Positions 1 to 5,910 of a DNA stretch of 6,319 nucleotides are shown here, piece after piece. Within the stretch, counting starts at the first letter, position 1. Each line of letters begins with the position of its first letter. Position numbers and translations under genes: made by a program. The notes under the pieces are model-generated. The model did no database searches and was not told where the DNA came from. It saw nothing but the letters and a program-made list of their open reading frames with translations. The stretch is from Ruminococcus flavefaciens (lineage in GTDB: Bacteria > Bacillota > Clostridia > Oscillospirales > Ruminococcaceae), in assembly GCA_002310115.1 (NCBI GenBank), contig DBYI01000032.1, forward strand, positions 208-6,526. Direction: 5' to 3'.

Positions 1-1148
1 AGGAAGTCAATGACCTCCTGTGCGATAAAGCGCCTCGGCTCAGCAACGATAGTTCTGCGGAATTCTTCAAGCTTTTCCTTTGTAAGGTCTCTGCCGAAAA
101 CTACTCCGTAGCCACCTGCTTCCGCAACGTCCTTGATGACCAGTTTTTCGAGATTGTCCATGACGTACTTCATGTCATCATCGTAAAACGGTAGATATGT
201 GGGAGCGTTTTTCAGTATGGGGTCTTCTCCAAGATAGTATTTTATCATCTTTGGCACAAAGTAGTAAATGCCTTTGTCGTCGGCAACTCCGTTGCCTATA
301 GCGTTGATGATACCCACGTTGCCGCTTCGGTATACCTCCATGAGATTCGGTATTCCTATGAGGGACTCGGGCAGGAAGTTCAGCGGGTCGAGGTACTCAT
401 CCGCGATACGTCTGTACAATACTCCTATCCTCGTTTTGCCGCCGGAATATGTGCGGTGATAGAGGATATTGTCCTCAACAAAGAGTTCGTCGTTCTGCAC
501 GAGCACAGAGTCTGTGTGCTCCGCAAGATAAGAATGCTCAAAATATGCGGCATTGTATCTTCCCGGAGTAAGTATCGCCCGTATACCGCCGCAGTTGGAG
601 TACTCCATTGTTTCCTTCAGAAGCTTTGCATAGTTGCGGTTATCGACTATCTCGTTCTCGGAAAATGCATTCGAAGCGGCTATTCTTGTGAGCTCTCTTG
701 CAATCAGCGGATATGAAGCTCCCGACGGTATTCTGAGATTATCCTCTAAAATATACCATTCGCCGTCCTTAGCCTGAACAAGGTCAATGCCAGAAATATG
801 GCTGTATATCTTGTTCTTAGGCGTTATGCCTTCGCACTGTGCGAGATAGCCCTTTGATATGTAGATGAAGTTCTCGGGGATTATGCCGTCCTTTACGATC
901 TTTTTATCGTGATAAATATCAAAAAGGAACTCGTTCAGGGCGTTTACACGTTGAACAAGTCCCTTTTCAATGCTCTTGAAATCTGCCGATGCTATCACTC
1001 GCGGGATAGGATCGAAAGGAAAGAATTGCTCATTAAAAACACCGTTTTTGTATATTCCGAATTTTACGCCGTAGCGTCTGAGAAGCTCGTTTATCTCGGT
1101 TGCGTTGCCAACTGCCTTTGTAAACTGCTCGATATTCTGCTGTGTCAT
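1..1148 (-). CDS. Circularly permuted type 2 ATP-grasp protein (partial, C-terminus off the window)
   Basis: An open frame of 382 codons runs from ATG at 1148 to the left edge without a stop, so the C-terminus is missing; relatives are usually around 470 residues. The product matches the DUF404/DUF407 (CP_ATPgrasp) family. Family landmarks visible are LNEFLFDIYHDKKIVKDGII (71-90), LEDNLRIPSGASYPL (134-148), LTPGRYNAAYFEH (193-205), YRRIADEYLDP (245-255), NAIGNGVADDKGIYYFVPK (282-300), YYLGEDPIL (304-312) and the glycine-rich KDVAEAGGYG (339-348). ATP-grasp enzymes join a carboxylate to an amine through an acyl phosphate. The substrate of this family is not established, although relatives often sit beside alpha-E (DUF403) and transglutaminase-like genes, which could lie beyond the left edge. 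The start is supported by GGAG at 1157-1160, eight bases upstream. It has its own promoter and leader hairpin, so it is a separate unit from the citrate synthase operon. Cytoplasmic; no signal peptide is seen. Confidence 0.9.
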   Translation of the reverse strand, partial: MTQQNIEQFTKAVGNATEINELLRRYGVKFGIYKNGVFNEQFFPFDPIPRVIASADFKSIEKGLVQRVNALNEFLFDIYHDKKIVKDGIIPENFIYISKGYLAQCEGITPKNKIYSHISGIDLVQAKDGEWYILEDNLRIPSGASYPLIARELTRIAASNAFSENEIVDNRNYAKLLKETMEYSNCGGIRAILTPGRYNAAYFEHSYLAEHTDSVLVQNDELFVEDNILYHRTYSGGKTRIGVLYRRIADEYLDPLNFLPESLIGIPNLMEVYRSGNVGIINAIGNGVADDKGIYYFVPKMIKYYLGEDPILKNAPTYLPFYDDDMKYVMDNLEKLVIKDVAEAGGYGVVFGRDLTKEKLEEFRRTIVAEPRRFIAQEVIDF

Positions 1149-1177
1149 TGTTATCACTCCATTCTTACGCAAATAAT

Positions 1178-1209
1178 AAAGGCGCTTATCCATGCGGATA
1201 AGCGCCTTT
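1178..1209 (-). promoter_or_regulatory. Terminator-like leader hairpin A, upstream of the ATP-grasp gene
   Basis: A perfect 14-bp stem (arms 1178-1191 and 1196-1209) with a 4-base loop lies between the promoter and the ribosome binding site. On the minus strand it is preceded by GCAAGC and followed by a broken U-rich tract (TTTATTATTT), so it resembles an intrinsic terminator within the leader. The U tract is weaker than in hairpins B, C and D. It could attenuate transcription, stop readthrough from the isocitrate dehydrogenase gene, or protect the 5' end of the mRNA; the sequence alone does not decide. Confidence 0.75.
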
Positions 1210-1229
1210 GCTTGCTTTATTACACTTTC

Positions 1230-1258
1230 ATAATACCATATAAGTTATGGCTTGTCAA
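1230..1258 (-). promoter_or_regulatory. Sigma-A promoter of the ATP-grasp gene
   Basis: On the minus strand a perfect -35 box TTGACA (1253-1258) is followed by a 17-base spacer and -10 box TATTAT (1230-1235). The predicted start of transcription is the G at about 1223, giving an RNA that begins GUAAUAAAGC and enters hairpin A about 14 bases later. The whole promoter is part of a 91-bp repeat shared with the citrate synthase promoter. Confidence 0.85.
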
Positions 1259-1268
1259 TAGTTTGACA
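1253..1268. promoter_or_regulatory. Inverted repeat over the -35 box (possible operator A)
   Basis: TGTCAA and TTGACA face each other across 4 bases, and the left arm is the minus-strand -35 box. Equivalent pairs lie at the citrate synthase promoter (3988-4003) and the GNAT promoter (5891-5910). No plausible -10 box is found for a divergent plus-strand promoter, so a protein-binding site is the simplest reading, though unproven. Confidence 0.4.
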
Positions 1269-1274
1269 GATATT

Positions 1275-1300
1275 TTTTTCATAGCCTTTCTTATGAAAAA
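1275..1300 (-). terminator. Weak AT-rich inverted repeat after the icd stop codon
   Basis: TTTTTCATA (1275-1283) and TATGAAAAA (1292-1300) can form a 9-bp stem with an 8-base loop, 6 bases past the end of the isocitrate dehydrogenase gene. The stem is almost all A and T, and no clear U tract follows on the minus strand, so it would be a poor terminator. Hairpin A, about 66 bases further on, is the stronger candidate for stopping transcription from the operon. Confidence 0.3.
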
Positions 1301-1306
1301 CAATTA

Positions 1307-2521
1307 TTACTCATACATTGAATTCAGACGTTTTCCTACTTCTATAAGAAACGTTTCAGTATCAACTGTCTGTTTCGTTCTAAGCTTAGATATAGATGCA
1401 AGATCACCTGTCATTATACCATCGCTTATTGTTTGTAGTATAGCTTTTTCTAGATTTCCGGCATATTCACAAAGTTCGGGAATTGTATCCAGTTCACCTC
1501 GCTTTCTGAGCGCGCCTGTCCATGCAAAAATAGTTGCCACGGGGTTGGTTGATGTTTTCTCGCCTTTGAGATACCTGTAATAATGCCTCTGTACAGTTCC
1601 GTGGGCAGCTTCGTATTCATATTTACCGTCAGGCGACACAAGTACAGATGTCATCATTGCAAGGCTTCCGTAAGCAGTAGCGACCATATCAGACATTACA
1701 TCTCCATCATAGTTTTTGCAAGCCCAAATAAAGCCGCCTTCGGAGCGAATAACTCTTGCAACAGCATCATCGATAAGAGCATAGAAATACTCTATTCCTA
1801 CTGCTTCAAACCGTGCTTTGTATTCTTTTATATATATTTCTGCAAAAATATCTTTAAAGCGATGATCATATTTCTTGGAAATAGTGTCCTTAGTGGCAAA
1901 CCATAAGTCCTGCTTTGTATCAAGAGCATAATTGAAACATGAACGTGCAAAGCCTTCTATAGACTTGTCCTTGTTGTGAAGTCCCTGAATTATTCCATCG
2001 CTGTCCGAAAAATCATATATCATTTCAAATGCTTCATTGCCGTTTTTATCGGTAACTTTAAGTTCTGCCTTGCTGCCCTTTTCGACCTGCATTTCGGTAT
2101 TTTTATATACATCACCGTAAGCATGACGGGCAATAGTGATAGGCTTTGTCCATGTGGGGATATACGGCGTTACGCCGTCAACAAGTATTGGAGCACGGAA
2201 GACAGTTCCGTCAAGTATGGCTCTTATTGTACCGTTAGGCGACTTCCACATCTCTTTCAGCTCATATTCTTCCATTCTTGCAGCATTTGGCGTTATAGTC
2301 GCACATTTTACTGCAACTCCGTATTTCTTTGTTGCCTCTGCCGATTCAACGGTCACCTTATCATCCGTCTGATTTCTGTACTCCAGTCCGAGGTCGTAAT
2401 ATTCGGATTTCAGATCGATATAGGGAAGAATAAGAATATCCTTTATCATCTTCCATATCACACGTGTCATTTCATCTCCGTCCATTTCTACCAATGGTGT
2501 TTTCATTTTGATTTTTTCCAT
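1307..2521 (-). CDS. icd: NADP-dependent isocitrate dehydrogenase (eukaryote-like type)
   Basis: This 404-residue enzyme oxidatively decarboxylates isocitrate to 2-oxoglutarate with NADP+ in the cytoplasm. It belongs to the homodimeric class that includes human IDH1 and is nearly colinear with it from the N-terminus. Visible active-site residues are K72 in KCATIT, S94-P-N96 and R100 in WKSPNGTIR, R109, R132, Y139, K211, D251, and D274 and D278 in NYDGDVMSD. R312 and H313 in HGTVQRHY are the NADP-choosing residues of the family, so NADP use is expected. Gln311 replaces the threonine found in human IDH1. ATG at 2521 is preceded by AAAGG (2531-2535) at 9 bases; a second in-frame ATG at codon 6 is possible. 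The gene lies 33 bases after citrate synthase with no promoter or hairpin between, so the two are very likely co-transcribed. The length is normal for the family and no damage is seen. Confidence 0.97.
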   Translation of the reverse strand: MEKIKMKTPLVEMDGDEMTRVIWKMIKDILILPYIDLKSEYYDLGLEYRNQTDDKVTVESAEATKKYGVAVKCATITPNAARMEEYELKEMWKSPNGTIRAILDGTVFRAPILVDGVTPYIPTWTKPITIARHAYGDVYKNTEMQVEKGSKAELKVTDKNGNEAFEMIYDFSDSDGIIQGLHNKDKSIEGFARSCFNYALDTKQDLWFATKDTISKKYDHRFKDIFAEIYIKEYKARFEAVGIEYFYALIDDAVARVIRSEGGFIWACKNYDGDVMSDMVATAYGSLAMMTSVLVSPDGKYEYEAAHGTVQRHYYRYLKGEKTSTNPVATIFAWTGALRKRGELDTIPELCEYAGNLEKAILQTISDGIMTGDLASISKLRTKQTVDTETFLIEVGKRLNSMYE

Positions 2522-2554
2522 ATTTATCAGCCTTTCGTGTTTATATTAACAGAA

Positions 2555-3892
2555 CTATCTGTTATCCATATCAATATATGGTTTCTCTTTGTTTATCGAT
2601 TTGTATGCGGGACGCATTATACGTCTTCCACTGTTTATCTCCTCAAATCTGTGAGCGCACCAGCCTGCCATTCTCGAAACGGCAAACAGCGGCGTAAACA
2701 AATCAGTGGGTATTCTCAGCATTTTATAGACAAATCCGCTGTACATATCAATATTTGCACACATTGCCTTTCCCGACTTTTTAACGTCCCCGAATACTTG
2801 AGGTGTAAGCCTTTCAATGGATTCAATGAGACGGAATTCCTTTTCAAACTCTGTGCCTTCTGCCATAAGTCCAGCATATTTTTTGAGTATCACAGCACGG
2901 GGATCAGAAAGCGTATAAACAGCGTGTCCCATACCGTAGATAAGTCCGCTTCCGTCACCGATTTCTTTGCGTAGAATCTTTCTCAGTACATCGGCAACTT
3001 CATCATCATTCTCCCAGTTTTTTACATTTGCCTTGATAAGTTCCTGCATTTCCAGTGCTTTATGGTTTGCACCGCCGTGACGGGGACCTTTCAGTGAACC
3101 TATTGACGCTGAATATGCGGAATACGGATCTGTTCCCGATGAAGTAAGCACACGGCAGGTAAATGTCGAGTTGTTGCCTCCGCCGTGTTCAGCGTGCAGC
3201 ATAAGCATAAGGTCAAGCAGTTTCGCTTCATCGTGAGTGAACTTTCTGTCGGTGCGTATAGTTGAAAGTATATTCTCAGCCGTTGATTGTCCCTTAATCA
3301 GCGGATGCATTATCATTGATTTATTGTAATAGCATCTTCTTTTAGTCTCATATGCACATACCATAATTACGGGCATTTTGGCAATAAGAGATACGGCTGT
3401 ATCAACTTCATGCTGAGGCGTTCTTGATTCGGGTGCTTCATCATAGGAATACAAAGAAAGTACAGCTCTTGACATCTTGTTCATAATATCAGGTGACGGT
3501 GCTTTCAATATCATATCTTCAAAGAAATCCTGCGGCAGTTCACGTTCATCGGATAATGTATTTCTGAATTCATCAAGTTCACTTCTGTTTGGAAGCCGTC
3601 CTGTGAGAAGAAGAAATACTATTTCCTCATAGCCGAATCTGTCCTCGGATTCCGCCTTTTCTATAAGATCATTTATACTGTATCCACGAAATATCAGTTT
3701 TCCCTCGGTAGGCTTTTTCTCACCGTCGTCAACAACATAACCATGAACATTACAAATATTGGTAACTCCTGCCATAACGCCTGTTCCGTCGGGATTCCTG
3801 AGTCCTCGTTTTACACTGTATTTATCGAAATATTCGGCAGGAATGTTATTACCTTCCGAAAAAGCCGAATACATCACATCTTTTGTATTCAT
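2555..3892 (-). CDS. Citrate synthase
   Basis: This cytoplasmic enzyme (445 residues from the chosen start) condenses acetyl-CoA with oxaloacetate to citrate. The catalytic histidines are H236 in LHAEHGGGN and H323 in YGMGHAVYTLSDPRA, and the catalytic aspartate is D382 in ANIDMYSG. The conserved GSLKGPRHGGANHKALEM lies at 265-282, and IFRGYSINDL at 67-76 is a typical N-terminal family motif. Start: ATG at 3892 has AGGTGG (3900-3905) seven bases upstream. The frame stays open to another ATG at 3928, but that codon lies inside leader hairpin B and upstream of the ribosome binding site, so it is rejected. With isocitrate dehydrogenase 33 bases downstream, the gene forms a short operon for 2-oxoglutarate and glutamate supply. 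Use as a 2-methylcitrate synthase cannot be excluded from sequence alone, but the icd partner favours citrate. Confidence 0.96.
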   Translation of the reverse strand: MNTKDVMYSAFSEGNNIPAEYFDKYSVKRGLRNPDGTGVMAGVTNICNVHGYVVDDGEKKPTEGKLIFRGYSINDLIEKAESEDRFGYEEIVFLLLTGRLPNRSELDEFRNTLSDERELPQDFFEDMILKAPSPDIMNKMSRAVLSLYSYDEAPESRTPQHEVDTAVSLIAKMPVIMVCAYETKRRCYYNKSMIMHPLIKGQSTAENILSTIRTDRKFTHDEAKLLDLMLMLHAEHGGGNNSTFTCRVLTSSGTDPYSAYSASIGSLKGPRHGGANHKALEMQELIKANVKNWENDDEVADVLRKILRKEIGDGSGLIYGMGHAVYTLSDPRAVILKKYAGLMAEGTEFEKEFRLIESIERLTPQVFGDVKKSGKAMCANIDMYSGFVYKMLRIPTDLFTPLFAVSRMAGWCAHRFEEINSGRRIMRPAYKSINKEKPYIDMDNR

Positions 3893-3899
3893 CGCAGCA

Positions 3900-3905
3900 C
3901 CACCT
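3900..3905 (-). promoter_or_regulatory. Ribosome binding site that fixes the citrate synthase start
   Basis: AGGTGG on the minus strand lies 7 bases before ATG at 3892 and directly after the U-rich tract of hairpin B. It excludes the longer reading from 3928. Confidence 0.8.
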
Positions 3906-3912
3906 AAAAGAA

Positions 3913-3944
3913 AAAGGCACTCATCCATGCGGATAAGCGCCTTT
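3913..3944 (-). promoter_or_regulatory. Terminator-like leader hairpin B, upstream of citrate synthase
   Basis: Arms 3913-3926 and 3931-3944 form a 14-bp stem with a 4-base loop. In the minus-strand RNA all 14 positions pair if two G.U pairs are allowed; on the plus strand the same two positions are A.C mismatches. It is followed by TTTTTCTTTT and then at once by the ribosome binding site, giving a complete intrinsic terminator shape inside the 5' leader. It would also stop transcripts running in from the upstream membrane/HAD gene. Attenuation is inferred. Confidence 0.8.
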
Positions 3945-3964
3945 GCTTATTTTATTACATTCTC

Positions 3965-3993
3965 ATAATAACATATAAGTAATGGCTTGTCAA
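3965..3993 (-). promoter_or_regulatory. Sigma-A promoter of the citrate synthase-icd operon
   Basis: On the minus strand -35 TTGACA (3988-3993), a 17-base spacer and -10 TATTAT (3965-3970) give a near-consensus promoter. The predicted start is the G at about 3958, giving an RNA that begins GUAAUAAAAUAAGC before hairpin B. The promoter starts only a few bases past the end of the upstream gene. Confidence 0.87.
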
Positions 3994-4003
3994 TAGTCTG
4001 ACA
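3988..4003. promoter_or_regulatory. Inverted repeat over the -35 box (possible operator B)
   Basis: TGTCAA and CTGACA face each other across 4 bases, with one mismatch to perfect symmetry; the left arm is the minus-strand -35 box. Position and spacing equal those of the pair at 1253-1268. A separate 10-bp palindrome, CAAAGCTTTG, overlaps its end at 4003-4012. Confidence 0.35.
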
Positions 4004-4015
4004 AAGCTTTGCGTG

Positions 4016-5284
4016 TCAAAAATTCCCATGCGACCTGCATATTTTTTTGAGCTTTTTTACAGTGGCGTTTCCGCCGCCGTCATTGATGTAAACGTCGTAT
4101 TTGCCGCGGATACTGCCGAATGTGACTGCCTTTTCCGCACCTGTATACTCTTTCAGCCTTGTCATCATATTCTCCTTTGAAGCGTTTGGAGAGAAAACTT
4201 TCAGATACATATAGCCCTCGTATTCGGAGTCTGAAAGGCTTATCCTTGCACTTGCGCCCAGCTTCTGACGAAGTTTTCTTTCAAGCAGAAAGATGTCTAT
4301 CTTTTCGGCAAGGACAGTGATATACAGGATACGCTCATTCATGTCTTTACGACGGTATCTCGAGCTGATATAGTTCCTATAGGGCGAATGCCTGTGGGTG
4401 TCAAACAGGTCCTTTTCCGCGGAATTGCGAAGATCTCCATAGTATATCAGCAGAGTAGTATCAAGCATAGTATTCACAAAGCAGTGCAGTCTGCACTCTG
4501 CTATCATTTTTTCGGCTTCTTCCGAAACACTGTTTGAAAGATAAGCCATTTCAAGGTACTGCTTTTCCTTTGGGTCATATATCGCCGCACCGTCCATAAC
4601 AATCACGGGAAGCTTTAATTCCGTACCGTTCATTATAGACATAAGCTCCGCTGGAGTACGGGTAGTTGAGACAGTGAATTTCACACCGCTGCGGATAAGC
4701 CTGTTCAGCTCCACCTTGCTGTAAATTGAAGACGGAGAGATAAGCACATCGTCAATGCCGCTGACGTAGAGAGTGGTTTTATCAGTTCTGACAGGCAGGC
4801 GAAAATCATTTACAGTTACTCCTATGATTATTCCTATAAATGTATCTATCACTCTGTTGAGCACGAACAGATACGGGTCAGCGTCAAATGAATGAGTAAG
4901 CGCGATGCTCAGGAAAACAACACAGGAGAAAAACGAAGCATTGCGTTTATCCATAACAACAGTTGTATATATCACAGGGATTATGACAAAGCTTGCAGAG
5001 ATATATACAAATACTGGGATAACCAGATCAAGCCCGCGGAACAGCAGCAGAAATAAAAGTCCGTAAACTGCTCCTGTAAGTGTTCCCACAGAGCGCTGCA
5101 ATGCGTTGTTTTTGGTGGTGTCGGAATAAGGCTGTATGCACCATAATGCCGCCAGCGCTCCGTAGAATGGTATGCCGTTTTCCACAGGCAGAAACGTTCT
5201 TACGAAGTACACAACCATGCACAGCCCGACTGCTATTGATGATTTTACTATTCTTGCCCCTATGGGCGGAAATGTCAGTTTCAA
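4016..5284 (-). CDS. FUSC-like membrane protein fused to a degenerate HAD domain
   Basis: A 422-residue protein in two parts. Residues about 14-158 hold some six hydrophobic segments (near 14-33, 39-53, 68-84, 88-110, 117-132, 138-158) and start like aromatic-acid-exporter/FUSC proteins (IGARIVKSSIAVGLC). Residues about 170-420 resemble a Cof-type HAD phosphatase: motif I region LYVSGIDDVLI (172-182), motif II region FTVSTTRTP (203-211) with T207 and R209 kept, and IVMDGAAIYD (228-237). The nucleophilic Asp of DxDxT is replaced by G176 (GIDDV where DLDGT is expected), and no GDxxND motif IV is seen, so phosphatase activity is doubtful. The soluble half is probably cytoplasmic; substrate unknown. 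TTG at 5284 is chosen because GGAG (5293-5296) lies 8 bases upstream and the protein then begins like its relatives. A GTG at 5350 would put hairpin C inside the gene. It lies 62 bases after the GNAT gene and may share its transcript. Confidence 0.82.
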   Translation of the reverse strand: MKLTFPPIGARIVKSSIAVGLCMVVYFVRTFLPVENGIPFYGALAALWCIQPYSDTTKNNALQRSVGTLTGAVYGLLFLLLFRGLDLVIPVFVYISASFVIIPVIYTTVVMDKRNASFFSCVVFLSIALTHSFDADPYLFVLNRVIDTFIGIIIGVTVNDFRLPVRTDKTTLYVSGIDDVLISPSSIYSKVELNRLIRSGVKFTVSTTRTPAELMSIMNGTELKLPVIVMDGAAIYDPKEKQYLEMAYLSNSVSEEAEKMIAECRLHCFVNTMLDTTLLIYYGDLRNSAEKDLFDTHRHSPYRNYISSRYRRKDMNERILYITVLAEKIDIFLLERKLRQKLGASARISLSDSEYEGYMYLKVFSPNASKENMMTRLKEYTGAEKAVTFGSIRGKYDVYINDGGGNATVKKLKKICRSHGNF

Positions 5285-5292
5285 AGTACTCA

Positions 5293-5296
5293 CTCC
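5293..5296 (-). promoter_or_regulatory. Ribosome binding site that selects a TTG start
   Basis: GGAG on the minus strand lies 8 bases before TTG at 5284. The same sequence and spacing precede the ATP-grasp ATG, which supports TTG over the in-frame GTG at 5350. Another in-frame GTG three codons earlier overlaps the GGAG itself and is unlikely. Confidence 0.65.
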
Positions 5297-5301
5297 AGTA
5301 A

Positions 5302-5334
5302 AAAAGCGCCTATCCATTACGGATAAGCGCCTTT
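5302..5334 (-). terminator. Hairpin C between the GNAT and membrane/HAD genes
   Basis: Arms 5302-5315 and 5321-5334 pair over 14 positions around a 5-base loop, followed on the minus strand by TTTTTT and the next ribosome binding site. The right arm is identical to that of hairpins A and B, while the left arm differs at two positions, both giving G.U pairs in minus-strand RNA. No matching promoter is attached, because the acetyltransferase coding region ends 12 bases upstream of the stem. It may serve as GNAT terminator and as leader of the next gene, letting part of the transcription through. Confidence 0.75.
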
Positions 5335-5346
5335 GCTTATATTCGT

Positions 5347-5808
5347 TCACAGCTCCTTCGCAAAGCAGACCGCACCGTCGAGCCTGTCATAGGGCGGATA
5401 GTTCGCTATCCTCAGATAGCCGAGCTTTTCATACAGCGAGACTGCCTCCCGCATTGCTTCCCTCGTCTGGAGTACAGTTCTGCGGAAGCCCGACTGCCTT
5501 GCCTTTTCTTCTATCATATTCATCATATTTTCAGCAATATGTTGTCTGCGGTATTCAGGCTCGACCCATACACGCTTTATTTCTGCATCTGTATCCGAGT
5601 ATTTTTTCAGTCCTGCACAGCCAACAGCTGTATCATCAATATAGGCCATAAGTACACTGCCTATGCTTTTAGATAAATTGTAGGGGATAAAGCCCGTTCG
5701 GTTCTGAACTCCGCCTACAAGGCTGCTGTAATATTCCTCAGTCGATAAATAGAATCTCTGAAAATCCTTGTTGCTGCCGTCAGTCCAAATATATCTTATC
5801 TGCTCCAT
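5347..5808 (-). CDS. GNAT-family N-acetyltransferase
   Basis: A 153-residue protein of usual GNAT size that transfers an acetyl group from acetyl-CoA to an unknown amine. Acetyl-CoA-binding motif A spans about 76-110 (EIKRVWVEPEYRRQHIAENM), where RRQHIA fits the Q/R-x-x-G-x-A loop with His in place of the usual Gly. Motif B is REAVSLYEKLGYLRI (120-134), with the common LYEKLGY turn. The C-terminal CFAKEL resembles the CF-x-K ending of one GNAT subgroup. ATG at 5808 is chosen because AGGAG (5816-5820) lies 7 bases upstream. The frame stays open to a GTG at 5850, but that start lies in hairpin D and before the ribosome binding site. The stop overlaps a GTG (GTGA) that opens the longer frame of the next gene. 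It has a consensus promoter and its own leader hairpin. Confidence 0.92.
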   Translation of the reverse strand: MEQIRYIWTDGSNKDFQRFYLSTEEYYSSLVGGVQNRTGFIPYNLSKSIGSVLMAYIDDTAVGCAGLKKYSDTDAEIKRVWVEPEYRRQHIAENMMNMIEEKARQSGFRRTVLQTREAMREAVSLYEKLGYLRIANYPPYDRLDGAVCFAKEL

Positions 5809-5815
5809 TTTATCA

Positions 5816-5820
5816 CTCCT
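5816..5820 (-). promoter_or_regulatory. Ribosome binding site that fixes the GNAT start
   Basis: AGGAG on the minus strand lies 7 bases upstream of ATG at 5808 and directly follows the U-rich tract of hairpin D. It rules out the longer reading from 5850. Confidence 0.8.
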
Positions 5821-5828
5821 AAAACAAA

Positions 5829-5854
5829 AACGGTGCTGAATAAACAGCACCGTT
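5829..5854 (-). promoter_or_regulatory. Terminator-like leader hairpin D, upstream of GNAT
   Basis: AACGGTGCTG (minus strand, 5854-5845) pairs perfectly with 5838-5829 around a 6-base loop, followed by TTTTTGTTTT and the ribosome binding site. The stem is unrelated in sequence to hairpins A-C, yet it has the same place, the same preceding GC-AA and the same U-rich tail. It lies only about 8 bases from the predicted transcription start. Confidence 0.8.
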
Positions 5855-5867
5855 GCTTTACATTCAA

Positions 5868-5896
5868 ATTATATCACGGTCATTCACTTCTGTCAA
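5868..5896 (-). promoter_or_regulatory. Consensus sigma-A promoter of GNAT
   Basis: On the minus strand TTGACA (5891-5896), a 17-base spacer and TATAAT (5868-5873) match the consensus at all 12 positions. The predicted start is the G at about 5861, giving an RNA that begins GUAAAGCAACGG. Such a promoter is expected to be strong, which fits a need for control downstream by hairpin D or by a repressor. Confidence 0.9.
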
Positions 5897-5910
5897 GTCT
5901 TTTCTTGACA
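5891..5910. promoter_or_regulatory. Perfect 7-6-7 inverted repeat over the -35 box (possible operator D)
   Basis: TGTCAAG (5891-5897) and CTTGACA (5904-5910) are exact inverted copies around TCTTTT. The left arm contains the minus-strand -35 box. The core half-sites are spaced 4 bases further apart than in the pairs at 1253-1268 and 3988-4003. Confidence 0.45.

Larger units (their letters stand above)
1178..1268 (-). repeat. 91-bp promoter/leader repeat, copy 1
   Basis: This segment aligns without gaps to 3913-4003, with 9 mismatches in 91 positions by hand count (about 90% identity). The unit covers hairpin, predicted transcription start, promoter and inverted repeat, and ends before the coding regions on both sides. 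A similar hairpin without the promoter part occurs at 5302-5334. Confidence 0.85.
3913..4003 (-). repeat. 91-bp promoter/leader repeat, copy 2
   Basis: Second copy of the repeat at 1178-1268, in the same orientation and 2735 bp away. Identity is high both in the hairpin and in the promoter spacer, where no conservation would be expected from promoter function alone. This suggests duplication or membership of a dispersed family. Confidence 0.85.

Noticed and set aside
1178..1230. Hairpins read as plus-strand intrinsic terminators
   Set aside because: The plus-strand tails (such as TTTGCTTGC or GTTGCTTTAC) are poor U tracts, the plus strand has no gene to terminate, and the stem changes are A.C mismatches on that strand.
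1263..1291. Divergent plus-strand promoter from the second arm of the -35 inverted repeat
   Set aside because: Seventeen bases downstream there is no -10-like hexamer, and the same holds for the arm at 5905-5910.
909..1580. Plus-strand open frame of 223 codons
   Set aside because: It crosses the opposite strand of the ATP-grasp gene, its leader and the end of icd; it would have to read through a hairpin and a promoter, and shows no family motif.
1976..2974. Plus-strand open frame of 332 codons
   Set aside because: It lies opposite citrate synthase and isocitrate dehydrogenase, both with complete catalytic motifs; its product is rich in Cys, His, Phe and Tyr with no recognisable domain, as expected of an antisense shadow.
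3893..3928. Longer N-terminus for citrate synthase from ATG at 3928
   Set aside because: That codon lies in the loop of leader hairpin B and upstream of a good ribosome binding site for ATG at 3892; the extra 12 residues are not family-like.
1178..5334. The repeated hairpins as a CRISPR array or tandem repeat
   Set aside because: The copies are kilobases apart, each in front of a different gene, with no regular spacers and no cas genes.
5172..5651. Plus-strand open frame of 159 codons over the GNAT/membrane-HAD junction
   Set aside because: It is antisense to two well-supported genes and spans hairpin C; no domain is recognised.
5809..5850. Longer N-terminus for GNAT from GTG at 5850
   Set aside because: It falls within hairpin D, about 11 bases from the predicted transcription start, and precedes the AGGAG that serves ATG at 5808.
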